The notes under the pieces: generated by a model
What the model was told of the DNA's origin: nothing
What the model saw: only the letters and a program-made list of their open reading frames with translations
Database searches by the model: none
Shown here: piece by piece, positions 5,784 to 12,087 of the stretch
Layout: the number at the start of each line of letters is the position of its first letter
Numbering within the stretch: position 1 is the stretch's first letter
NCBI GenBank assembly: GCA_035278025.1
Contig: DATEJK010000133.1
Span: 1 to 13,665, forward strand
Origin: JAICWP01 sp035278025
GTDB taxonomy: Bacteria > Acidobacteriota > Terriglobia > Terriglobales > Acidobacteriaceae
Reading direction: 5' to 3'
Length of the DNA: 13,665 bases
Made by a program: the position numbers and the translations under genes

Positions 5784-6680
5784 ATGGCGCAAAAAGCCGA
5801 TTTGCGAATTCAACAGGGTCCGTTGAACGACCTGGAAGAATGGGATGACTTTGTCAAAACTCGTTATCCGGAGGGCGTTCCGGCCCCGCCGCCGGCGCAG
5901 AGCGAGAAGCAGCAGGAAGAATTCCGGAATTATACCGATACCACCCCGCCACGGGTCCGCGAGTTCTACCGGCAGAACCATATGAACCAGACCCGGGATT
6001 TCGTGCTCGGCAAGAAGCGGGAATACCTGGCCAAAAACCGGGCGACAATGGGCATCTGGGAAGCCATGGAATATCTGAATACGCTGGTGGATGAAAGCGA
6101 TCCGGATACGGAGCTTTCCCAGATCGAGCACCTGTTGCAGACCTCGGAAGCGGCCCGTCGCGACCGCCGCCCTGACTGGTTCATCCTTACCGGCCTGATT
6201 CACGACCTGGGCAAAGTCCTCTGCCTCTGGGGCGAGCCGCAATGGGCCGTGGTGGGCGACACTTTTCCGGTGGGCTGCGCCTGGTCTGACAAAATTGTTT
6301 TCCACGACTTCTTCTCCTTGAATACCGATTCGAAGGTGCCGGAATACCAGACGCGCCTCGGTGTCTATCAGGAGAGCGGCGGGCTCGACCACGTGGACAT
6401 GTCCTGGGGGCACGATGAGTATCTGTACCATGTGGCCAAAGACTATTTGCCCGAAGAGGCGCTCTACATGATCCGCTACCACTCCTTCTATCCGGCGCAC
6501 CGCGAAGGCGCGTACGATTACCTGATGAACGAGCATGACCGGGCAATGTTCCACTGGGTGCGAGAGTTCAATCCATACGATTTGTACTCGAAGGCCGAGA
6601 CACGCCCGGACGTGACGAAACTTCGTCCCTACTACGAAGGTTTGATTTCGAAGTATTTTCCTTCCCAGATCCAGTGGTAA
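5784..6680 (+). CDS. myo-Inositol oxygenase (MIOX)
   Basis: This non-haem di-iron enzyme of 298 residues opens the ring of myo-inositol with O2 to give D-glucuronate. It is an HD-type fold in the cytoplasm. The six metal ligands of the mouse enzyme have matching residues at near-identical spacing: His116 (IEHLLQTSE), His140-Asp141 (GLIHDLGK), His210 (SWGHDEYLYHV), His233 (RYHSFYPAH) and Asp266 (FNPYDLYSK). VDESDPD just before the first His is also a family mark. The start is set at the ATG at 5784 because AAGGTGG lies seven bases upstream; the GTG at 5745 and ATG at 5754 lack a ribosome site and would overlap the candidate promoter. A sugar-type transporter follows on the same strand, suggesting an inositol or uronate catabolic unit. 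MIOX is best known from eukaryotes and is patchy in bacteria. Confidence 0.93.
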   Translation: MAQKADLRIQQGPLNDLEEWDDFVKTRYPEGVPAPPPAQSEKQQEEFRNYTDTTPPRVREFYRQNHMNQTRDFVLGKKREYLAKNRATMGIWEAMEYLNTLVDESDPDTELSQIEHLLQTSEAARRDRRPDWFILTGLIHDLGKVLCLWGEPQWAVVGDTFPVGCAWSDKIVFHDFFSLNTDSKVPEYQTRLGVYQESGGLDHVDMSWGHDEYLYHVAKDYLPEEALYMIRYHSFYPAHREGAYDYLMNEHDRAMFHWVREFNPYDLYSKAETRPDVTKLRPYYEGLISKYFPSQIQW

Positions 6681-6736
6681 AATCTCCTCCGCCACGCGGC
6701 AGGACTTTCATTACGACCACAGCACAGAGGTGTAGT

Positions 6737-6838
6737 GTGAAGCAATCGATGGCGAAAGCTATTCTTACCGACAGCCAGTTCTGGGTACCCATCGCGGTGC
6801 TCGCCGTGGGAATCCTGCTGCTGGTCTACGTTCGCTGA
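6737..6838 (+). CDS. 33-residue single-TM membrane peptide
   Basis: This short gene begins with GTG at 6737 (AGAGG six bases upstream) or ATG at 6749. The peptide has a polar start (MAKAILTDSQ), one hydrophobic helix of about 19 residues (FWVPIAVLAVGILLLVYV) and a final Arg before TGA. It lies between inositol oxygenase and the sugar-type transporter. It is in the same reading frame as the transporter, and its TGA runs straight into GAGGAG, a ribosome site that could serve the transporter. It could be a small transporter accessory subunit. I do not recognise the family. The ribosome site and clear helix argue that it is real. Confidence 0.55.
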   Translation: MKQSMAKAILTDSQFWVPIAVLAVGILLLVYVR

Positions 6839-6904
6839 GGAGCAGACCTACTGGCGAGGGAACTCCGTTCTTCAAAAGTTTCTCGCTCGCTGCACACGCT
6901 GGGC

Positions 6905-8140
6905 GTGCTGTGCGGTCTCGCTGCGGGCGCCTGGCTTGGCGCCGCTGAAGCGCCCACCAAGCTGGTGACGCTTGGCATCTCGCCCTTCATCATTTCCCTC
7001 GGCATGGTTGCCGGGGTCTTCGTGGCCCGCTGGACCGTCCCCACCATCATGAAGGGCACGGAATACATCTTCATTGATTTACGCGATAAAGCGCATCTGA
7101 TGGTGTGGGCCATTCTGGCCGGAGCGCTCTGGGCCGTGGCCAACACCCTCACCGTGTTTGCCATCCGCGACGTGGGGCTCTCCATCGCCTTCCCGCTCTG
7201 GAACACCAACTGCCTGGTGGGCCTGCTCTGGGGCTGGTTCTTTTTTCGGGAGTTGCGCGGAGCAGGCAAGAAAGCGCAGGGACAGGTTCTCGGCGGCGCC
7301 ATCGGAATTGCGGGCGGCGCGGTGCTGCTGGCTTATGCCTCGGCCAGCGCTCCGATCACCACGGCAGCTCACTCCACGGCGGGCATTCTGGCGGCGCTTG
7401 GCGCGGGCCTGCTGTGGGGCACCATGTACATTCCTTATCGCAAAGCCTACCTGAGCGGCATGAACCCCCTGTCGTTCGTCACGGTCTTCACCGTGGGCGA
7501 ACTTGGGACCGTGGCGGCCCTGGCGCTGGTGTTTCGCGGCGGCCTGCATCCCGTGCTGGCGGAGCTCGCTGCGGCGCGCCCGGCGCTGTTCTGGCTGTTC
7601 CTGGGCGGCTTCTGCTGGGTGCTGGGCGACCTGTTCCAGCAGTACGCCGCAAAGTATATCGGCATCGGGCGCGGCATTCCGCTCTCAAATACAAACCAGC
7701 TTTGGGGACTCGCCTGGGGCGCGCTCGTTTTCGGCGAACTCGCCGGCCGCGGCTCGGCGGCGCAGGTGATGGTTGTGGCCGGATCGATGATCATGATCCT
7801 GGGCGCGCTCGCCATCAGCCGGGCCGAAGCTCCTGCTACGGAACACGCCTCATGGAGCGAGGCCATTGAACGCGAGTGCGACCGCTACGGTCTCAATCAC
7901 GATGAGGTCTTTCGCGCCCAGGCAGGAGAGGATGTAATGGCTGAGCGCGCGCACGGCTGGCGGTGGTGGGACGTCGCCATCGTGGCCGCAGCCGTCGGCA
8001 TCTTCGTCTGGCTCGCCCACGGAACCACCCGCCCGCCCATTGCTCTCAATCCTGCATGGATCGTTGCCCTGCTAGCCGCAACCCTCGGCCTCTTGGTCGC
8101 CGGCGCCGTGCTGCTGTGGAAACGCACGCGATTTTCGTAA
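6905..8140 (+). CDS. DMT-superfamily sugar transporter (GRP/RhaT-like) with two extra C-terminal TM helices
   Basis: This is an inner-membrane carrier of 411 residues from the GTG at 6905. The ten-helix DMT core shows its internal duplication: PLWNTNCLVGLLWGWFFFRE (98-117) and PLSNTNQLWGLAWGALVFGE (259-278) are the same element in the two halves. It fits glucose/ribose-porter and RhaT-like sugar carriers. After helix 10 comes a hydrophilic linker (about 306-352) and two more helices (355-372 and 384-404). The start is doubtful. The frame is open back to the TGA at 6836, the first helix is clipped by the GTG, and the GTG has no ribosome site. CTG at 6851 lies eight bases after GAGGAG and would restore the helix. 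The substrate is unknown; inositol, a uronate or a related sugar is suggested by the oxygenase next door. Confidence 0.82.
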   Translation: MLCGLAAGAWLGAAEAPTKLVTLGISPFIISLGMVAGVFVARWTVPTIMKGTEYIFIDLRDKAHLMVWAILAGALWAVANTLTVFAIRDVGLSIAFPLWNTNCLVGLLWGWFFFRELRGAGKKAQGQVLGGAIGIAGGAVLLAYASASAPITTAAHSTAGILAALGAGLLWGTMYIPYRKAYLSGMNPLSFVTVFTVGELGTVAALALVFRGGLHPVLAELAAARPALFWLFLGGFCWVLGDLFQQYAAKYIGIGRGIPLSNTNQLWGLAWGALVFGELAGRGSAAQVMVVAGSMIMILGALAISRAEAPATEHASWSEAIERECDRYGLNHDEVFRAQAGEDVMAERAHGWRWWDVAIVAAAVGIFVWLAHGTTRPPIALNPAWIVALLAATLGLLVAGAVLLWKRTRFS

Positions 8141-8181
8141 TAGAAATGTAAGTCGTCTCCTCGCGGGACTTGTTCAACAGT

Positions 8182-8198
8182 ATAGTGTGATACACTAT
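8182..8198. promoter_or_regulatory. Candidate operator upstream of the brnT-like toxin gene
   Basis: A perfect 7-bp dyad ATAGTGT-GAT-ACACTAT ends five bases before the toxin ATG at 8204. Autoregulated BrnT/BrnA-type operons carry such palindromes in this place. TATAGT at 8181 could act as a -10 overlapping it, but I see no convincing -35. Confidence 0.5.
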
Positions 8199-8203
8199 CA
8201 CCG

Positions 8204-8545
8204 ATGGCCAAGTTCAGATTTGCTCAATGGCTTTGGGACTGGCTCTTCGCGGTTCAAAGCTTCGATTTTGAGTGGGACGCAGGTAACTCGACGAAGAACT
8301 TTCAAAAACATGGCGTCAGTTGCTAGGAAGCCGAAGAAGTCTTCCTGAAGAAGCGCTTTATCCCGCTTGGAGAGCAGTACCAGCCGCAACCTCAGGAACC
8401 GCGATACGGCGTCCTTGGTGAGACCCGGCAGGGGAGATTGCTCTTCATAGTCTTTACATTGCGCGTGCGGAAGATTCGCGTGATTTCCGCTCGCCCAATG
8501 AATGAAAGAGAGAGAAAGTTTTATGAGTCGCTACGTGAAGAATGA
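8204..8545 (+). pseudogene. BrnT-like toxin gene interrupted by one in-frame TAG
   Basis: The frame 8204-8545 encodes a RelE-like BrnT toxin in two pieces with the same phase. The first 40 residues end in FDFEWDAGNSTKNFQKHGVSC, then TAG (8324-8326), then EAEEVFLKKRFIPLGE and on to GVLGETRQGRLLFIVFTLRV and RKIRVISARPMNERERKFYE, with no further stop up to TGA at 8543. FEWD, KHGVS-x-EEA, G-x-T-x-x-G-R-L-L and RVISAR are BrnT landmarks. A GAG codon expected at the stop position (SCEEAEEVF) would become TAG through one G-to-T change, so this looks like a recent nonsense mutation rather than old decay. It overlaps the antitoxin by 23 bases. As it stands the toxin should be a 40-residue stub, unless TAG is suppressed or the base is a sequencing error. 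Confidence 0.8.
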
Positions 8546-8759
8546 ATCCGAATACCGAAAGGTCGATTTTGAGCCGGCGAAGATCAAGGCTGCAATGAAG
8601 AGGCGGAAAGAGTCTCGCAAGCAGCCCACTTCGGTGGCTCTCGACCCTGAATTGATCCTGGAGCTCAAGGCCGAAGCGAAAGCTCGCGGCGTTCCCTACC
8701 AGGTCCTCATGCGCATGTTTATCATCGATGGATTTAAGCGCCTCAAGCGCGCAAGCTGA
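8523..8759 (+). CDS. BrnA/CopG-like antitoxin (ribbon-helix-helix)
   Basis: This 78-residue protein is the expected partner of the broken BrnT-like toxin before it. A charged N-terminal half (SEYRKVDFEPAKIKAAMKRR), likely the toxin-wrapping part, precedes a ribbon-helix-helix segment: TSVALDPELILELKAEAKAR, then GVPYQVLMRMFIIDGFKRL (strand, helix, turn, helix). This matches antitoxins of the BrnA/CopG type, where the dimer binds the operator. ATG at 8523 is chosen, since a purine-rich GAGAGAAAG precedes it and the 23-base overlap is typical. An in-frame ATG at 8502 has no ribosome site. It is intact, so it may survive as an orphan repressor able to neutralise related toxins. Confidence 0.78.
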   Translation: MSRYVKNESEYRKVDFEPAKIKAAMKRRKESRKQPTSVALDPELILELKAEAKARGVPYQVLMRMFIIDGFKRLKRAS

Positions 8760-8774
8760 TTTCGCGCTGGCTGG

Positions 8775-9860
8775 TCAACTGAGGATGTGGCAGGAGCTTG
8801 CTTTGATGAGGAGATAAATTTCCACGCCGGGCGCGAGTTCGAGAGCGTGCTCAGCCTGCGGCGTGATGCGCACTTTGAGATCTACTCCGCAATCGGCAAT
8901 CAGTTCGATACCTCCTTCGTCGCGCAACAGATGCCGCACGGTCCCGGCAAGCAGGTTCCGCGCGCTGGTGCGGCTGATGCGTTCCCGGGAAATAATGATG
9001 TCTTCCGCGCGGATGCCGAGGGTGACGCGGCTGCCGTCGGCAAGCTGGCTGCGGGGAATAACGATCCGGCACGCGCCGAGATCAACCACGCTGATGCCCT
9101 CTTCCGGCTGATGCCCGGCAATCCGCCCCACCAGAATATTTTCCGTTCCCACCACGCGAGCCGCTGGAACGTTGAGCGGCGCGTTAAAAACCTCGAGCGG
9201 CCTGCCCTGCTGGACGATGCTGCCCTCCGACATTACCAACAGCGAATCGCCGATGCGCACCGCGTCCGCCGGGCTGTGCGTGACGTAGAGAAACGGAATG
9301 CCGGTTTTCCTCTGCACTTCGACGATTTCATCCAGCAGCCGCGAACGGGTTGCCACGTCCACGGCGGAGAGCGGTTCATCGAGCAGCAGAATGGCGGGAT
9401 CTGAGGCCAGCGCGCGGGCCAGTGCCACGCGTTGCTGCTCACCGCCGGAAAGTTCTGCGGGTCTGCGGCCAGCGGCGTAGTCCACACCGACCAGTTCGAG
9501 CAGCTCGCTGACCTGTTGCTGTCGAGCGTGCTCGTGCCGCGCCTTGGCTCCGTAAGCAACGTTTTCCGCGGCGGTCAGGTGCGGAAACAGCAGGTAATCC
9601 TGAAAAACAAATCCCACGCGGCGCTTTTGCATGGCGAGGTCCACCCGCGCGGCGGAGTCGAAATAGACCGCATCGCCCAGCGATATCCTTCCGGCGTCTG
9701 GCGTCACCATTCCGGCAATCGAGCGCAACGTGGTTGTCTTGCCCGATCCCGATGCTCCAAAGAGCACCGTGATGCCCTGGCGGGCCGTGAAATCGGCACT
9801 GAGCGCAAAGCCGGCGCGGCCGTTTGAGGCGAACTGCTTTTTGATGGCGACGTTCAGCAT
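8775..9860 (-). CDS. modC: Molybdate ABC transporter ATP-binding protein ModC
   Basis: This 361-residue ATPase drives molybdate import through ModB. It has Walker A GASGSGKTT (35-43), Q-loop Gln87 (FVFQDYLLFPHLTAAEN), signature LSGGEQQR (137-144), Walker B ILLLDEP (157-163) and switch His195 (YVTHSPADAVRIGD). A C-terminal TOBE/Mop-type oxyanion-binding domain (about 296-358, SARNLLAGTVRHLL) is present as in standard ModC. GASGSGKTTTLRSIAG and FPHLTAAENVAYG are closer to ModC than to sulfate (CysA) or sugar ATPases. It is the last gene of the mod operon, three bases after ModB, and converges with the antitoxin gene with only 15 bases between them. Imported molybdate is needed for Mo-cofactor enzymes such as the one at 3170-4111. 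Confidence 0.93.
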   Translation of the reverse strand: MLNVAIKKQFASNGRAGFALSADFTARQGITVLFGASGSGKTTTLRSIAGMVTPDAGRISLGDAVYFDSAARVDLAMQKRRVGFVFQDYLLFPHLTAAENVAYGAKARHEHARQQQVSELLELVGVDYAAGRRPAELSGGEQQRVALARALASDPAILLLDEPLSAVDVATRSRLLDEIVEVQRKTGIPFLYVTHSPADAVRIGDSLLVMSEGSIVQQGRPLEVFNAPLNVPAARVVGTENILVGRIAGHQPEEGISVVDLGACRIVIPRSQLADGSRVTLGIRAEDIIISRERISRTSARNLLAGTVRHLLRDEGGIELIADCGVDLKVRITPQAEHALELAPGVEIYLLIKASSCHILS

Positions 9861-9863
9861 GGA

Positions 9864-10526
9864 TTATGCGGCCTTCGGCGGACGGGTCAGCACGTTGGTC
9901 ACGTAGATCACCGCAATCGAGGTCAGTGTGAGAATCACCGCCATGACCTGGGCCTTCTGGTCTTCGCCGGAAATGAACGCTTCATAAATCGCCAGCGGCA
10001 TGGTCTGCGTTTTGCCGCGGATGTTTCCGGCCAGCATCAGCGTGGCGCCGAATTCCCCCAGCGCCCGCGCAAAACTTAGCACCACTCCGGCCAGGATTCC
10101 GCGGGAGGCGAGCGGCAGAGTCACTCGGAAGAAAGTTTCGAACTCGCTCTTGCCCAGGCTGAAGCTGACCAGTTCGTAGCGCCGGTCGATCGATTCCAGC
10201 GCTGCCCGCGCCGACTTCACCATCAGCGGCAGCGCCATCGCGGCGGCGGCAATCGCCGCAGCTTCCCAGGTGAAAGCCACAGTCCAACCCGTGAGCGAAA
10301 ACAGATAGCGGCCCAGCAGGCCGCGGCGGCCGAGCAGGAGAATCAGATAATAGCCGGTCACGGTGGGCGGCAACACCATGGGCAAAGTCACCAGCGAATC
10401 CAACGCTTCCTTTCCGCGGAAATCACGCCGCGCCAGAAGAAAAGCCAGTGCAGTTCCCGCCAGCGTCACTGCTACCGTGGCGATGCTCACCACCAACACC
10501 GAGATTTTGAAAGCGGCCCAGATCAT
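9864..10526 (-). CDS. modB: Molybdate ABC transporter permease ModB
   Basis: This 220-residue inner-membrane channel subunit has about five to six TM helices. LPMVLPPTVTGYYLI (48-62) and the coupling loop near 112-168 (ELVSFSLGKSE, then FARALGEFGATLMLAGN) are the ModB-type EAA region that docks on the ATPase. The length is usual for the family (about 220-230). It is separated by three bases from both ModA upstream (stop at 10530) and ModC downstream (start at 9860), so the genes are surely cotranscribed. Confidence 0.95.
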   Translation of the reverse strand: MIWAAFKISVLVVSIATVAVTLAGTALAFLLARRDFRGKEALDSLVTLPMVLPPTVTGYYLILLLGRRGLLGRYLFSLTGWTVAFTWEAAAIAAAAMALPLMVKSARAALESIDRRYELVSFSLGKSEFETFFRVTLPLASRGILAGVVLSFARALGEFGATLMLAGNIRGKTQTMPLAIYEAFISGEDQKAQVMAVILTLTSIAVIYVTNVLTRPPKAA

Positions 10527-10529
10527 CGC

Positions 10530-11336
10530 TTACTTCACCGCAAGGAACCCGAATTTTTTAAGAGCGCGCTGACCATCGGCGGCCAGCACGAAGCGCACGA
10601 AGTCCCGCGCCGCTCTCTGGTGCGGGCTTCCCTTGATCGCAGCAATGGGATAGAGAATCGGGCCATAAGAGCCGTCCGGGGCGCGCGCCGCCACCCGCAC
10701 GCTGCCGTGCGCAATACCCACATCTGTGGAGTAAACGATTCCCGCGCTTACTTCTCCGCGCTCCACGTAGTCCAGCACCTGCCGGACGTTTTCAGCAAAG
10801 ATCAGGCGAGGCTGAAGTGTTTTCCACGATTGCATGTGGACCAGCATCTGCTGCGCGTACATCCCCGCCGGTACTGTCTTGGGATTGCCGATGGAAATCC
10901 TCTTGACCGCAGACTGCGCGAGGTCGCCGGCAGCGTCCAGAGTGAGTGTGGACCGGGCGGGCACTACAACCACCAGCGAGTTGCGCGCGAAGTCGGCGCG
11001 GGTACCGGGTTCCACCAAGCCTTTCGATGCGAGAGCGTCCATTTCGCGCTGACCCGCGCTGGCAAAGACGTCCACCGGTGCGCCGGCCTCAATCTGCCGC
11101 ATCAGTTCGCCGGAAGCGCCGAAGCTGAAATTTACGGTGCCGCCGGTGCGTTCGCGGTAGGTTTGCGCGAGCGATAGAAAGGCGTCCTTCAGGCTGATGG
11201 CGGCGGCAACGGTGATTTGTCCCTCAGCGGTTTTAGTCGATTCAGAACCCCGGCGGCTGCAGGACATACCGGCGCAGATCAGAGCGAGGGCGAGCAGCAT
11301 GACGAAGTGTTTTGCATGACAGAGCATTGATTTCAT
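10530..11336 (-). CDS. modA: Molybdate-binding protein ModA (extracytoplasmic)
   Basis: This 268-residue high-affinity molybdate receptor feeds ModB/ModC. A signal sequence (KHFVMLLALALICAGMSC) ends in Cys26, which could be lipidated, though GMSC is a poor lipobox. The mature part shows ModA landmarks: TVAAAISLKDAF (the Ser contacts the oxyanion), FSFGASGELMRQIEAGAPVDVFASAG, the hinge VVVPARS, and GIVYSTD near the C-terminal binding lobe. The ATG at 11336 is used; a TTG at 11366, nine bases after the regulator's stop, is possible but lacks a ribosome site. It lies between the HTH-Mop regulator and ModB on the minus strand. Confidence 0.93.
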   Translation of the reverse strand: MKSMLCHAKHFVMLLALALICAGMSCSRRGSESTKTAEGQITVAAAISLKDAFLSLAQTYRERTGGTVNFSFGASGELMRQIEAGAPVDVFASAGQREMDALASKGLVEPGTRADFARNSLVVVVPARSTLTLDAAGDLAQSAVKRISIGNPKTVPAGMYAQQMLVHMQSWKTLQPRLIFAENVRQVLDYVERGEVSAGIVYSTDVGIAHGSVRVAARAPDGSYGPILYPIAAIKGSPHQRAARDFVRFVLAADGQRALKKFGFLAVK

Positions 11337-11374
11337 CTTGAAGCCGCCCCGGCCCTGGTGCAGCAAGTGAATGC

Positions 11375-11845
11375 TCAGGAGGCTTTCCAGTTGGGGCGGA
11401 TGATCATCACTTCCGTGGCCTTGATCAGCGCCGCGGCCGTTTCTCCCACTTTCAGTCTCAGGTCGAGGCAGGCGTCGCGCGTGATGACCGAGGTGACAAT
11501 CTGCCCGCCGACGTCGAGCGAAACTTTGGTGAGCAGGCCGATCGTCTTGAGCCCGACAATCCGGCCCACAAGCTGGTTTCTGCCGCTGATGAACTCTTCA
11601 AGGCCCGTTCCCGTTGTCGGCCGCGCTTTGGAAAGTTGCGATTTGGAATGCTGCGCTGGCTGAGCCGGGCGGCCCTGCTGGAAAAGCAGGCGATCGATTT
11701 CCGACTGCGCAATGCGATGGTGCCCGCCCACCGTCCTCACGGTCCGGATTTTGCCGCGATAGATCCACTGCTTCACGGTGGGATAGCTGACGCCCAACCT
11801 CTTGGCGGCTTCGCGAACACCTAAAAAGTCCATAATTGACCCCAT
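11375..11845 (-). CDS. Molybdate-responsive regulator: MerR/excisionase-type HTH fused to a Mop domain
   Basis: This 156-residue protein is the likely sensor and regulator of the mod operon that it opens. Residues 5-54 are a MerR/BldC-like DNA-binding domain (FLGVREAAKRLGVSYPTVKQ, then GGHHRIAQSEIDRLL). A Gln/Ser-rich linker (55-88) joins it to a Mop domain (89-152) with SGRNQLVGRIVGLKTIGLLT and ITRDACLDLRLKVGETAAAL, the oxyanion-binding family pattern. This replaces canonical ModE, which pairs a winged helix with a Mop pair. One Mop copy implies that oligomers are needed to bind molybdate. The start is ATG at 11845, or ATG at 11833 with GGGG just upstream. A sigma70-like promoter and repeated AGACGA boxes lie directly upstream, suggesting autoregulation. 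Confidence 0.85.
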   Translation of the reverse strand: MGSIMDFLGVREAAKRLGVSYPTVKQWIYRGKIRTVRTVGGHHRIAQSEIDRLLFQQGRPAQPAQHSKSQLSKARPTTGTGLEEFISGRNQLVGRIVGLKTIGLLTKVSLDVGGQIVTSVITRDACLDLRLKVGETAAALIKATEVMIIRPNWKAS

Positions 11846-11887
11846 TCGTCTTTATGTGCTTTAAGACGATAATATAGACGAATCTAT
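11846..11887. promoter_or_regulatory. Cluster of AGACGA boxes over the mod promoter (candidate operator)
   Basis: AGACGA occurs at 11864-11869 and 11876-11881, and inverted (TCGTCT) at 11846-11851. TCGTCTT (11846-11852) and AAGACGA (11863-11869) form a perfect dyad with a 10-base spacer around the expected start site. ATAGA-CGAA-TCTAT (11874-11887) adds a second dyad over the -10. Binding by the HTH-Mop regulator is inferred. Confidence 0.5.
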
Positions 11888-11899
11888 GTTATTGATCAA
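11871..11899 (-). promoter_or_regulatory. Sigma70-type promoter of the mod operon
   Basis: On the minus strand TTGATC (11894-11899) and TATATT (11871-11876) are exactly 17 bases apart, matching consensus at four of six and five of six bases. It is the best promoter in the window. Transcription should start near 11863, about 18 bases before the regulator's ATG. Confidence 0.65.
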
Positions 11900-11914
11900 G
11901 AGGGGTAGGGGTAG

Positions 11915-11934
11915 CACAGGCACTCTTGCCTGTG
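11915..11934. repeat. Perfect 8-bp hairpin, repeat-like
   Basis: CACAGGCA, CTCT loop, TGCCTGTG. It has no T tract in either direction, so it is probably not an intrinsic terminator. It looks like the short dyads that recur between genes in some acidobacterial genomes; that is from memory and needs a genome-wide count. Confidence 0.5.
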
Positions 11935-11945
11935 GAGGTCGGCGC

Positions 11946-11984
11946 GTGGCGCATACTTTCCGCAGTCTGGAGTGTATGCGCCAC
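11946..11984. repeat. Perfect 11-bp inverted repeat, repeat-like
   Basis: Arms GTGGCGCATAC (11946-11956) and GTATGCGCCAC (11974-11984) with a 17-base loop. A partial echo, GTGTGCGCCACC, follows at about 12036-12047. With the dyad just before it, this fills the gap between the mod promoter and the protease gene. No gene is supported in 11900-12087. Confidence 0.55.
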
Positions 11985-12087
11985 CTTGATTCACCAACGG
12001 GCCGCCAGGCCGCTTACATCCGCAAACAGCGCGACGTGTGCGCCACCCTAGGCCGGCGGCTGAACCAAGCGCGTACCAGACCGCTCG

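Noticed and set aside
5760..6695. 311-codon open frame on the minus strand
   Set aside because: It mirrors myo-inositol oxygenase almost codon for codon; high GC at third positions leaves the opposite strand open.
6836..6838. Selenocysteine at the TGA between the small peptide and the transporter
   Set aside because: No SECIS-like hairpin is visible after it and the peptide is a complete TM unit; a simple stop with downstream restart is more likely.
8746..8768. AGCGCG/CGCGCT dyad as a shared terminator between the antitoxin and modC
   Set aside because: The stem is only 6 bp and there is no T tract on either strand.
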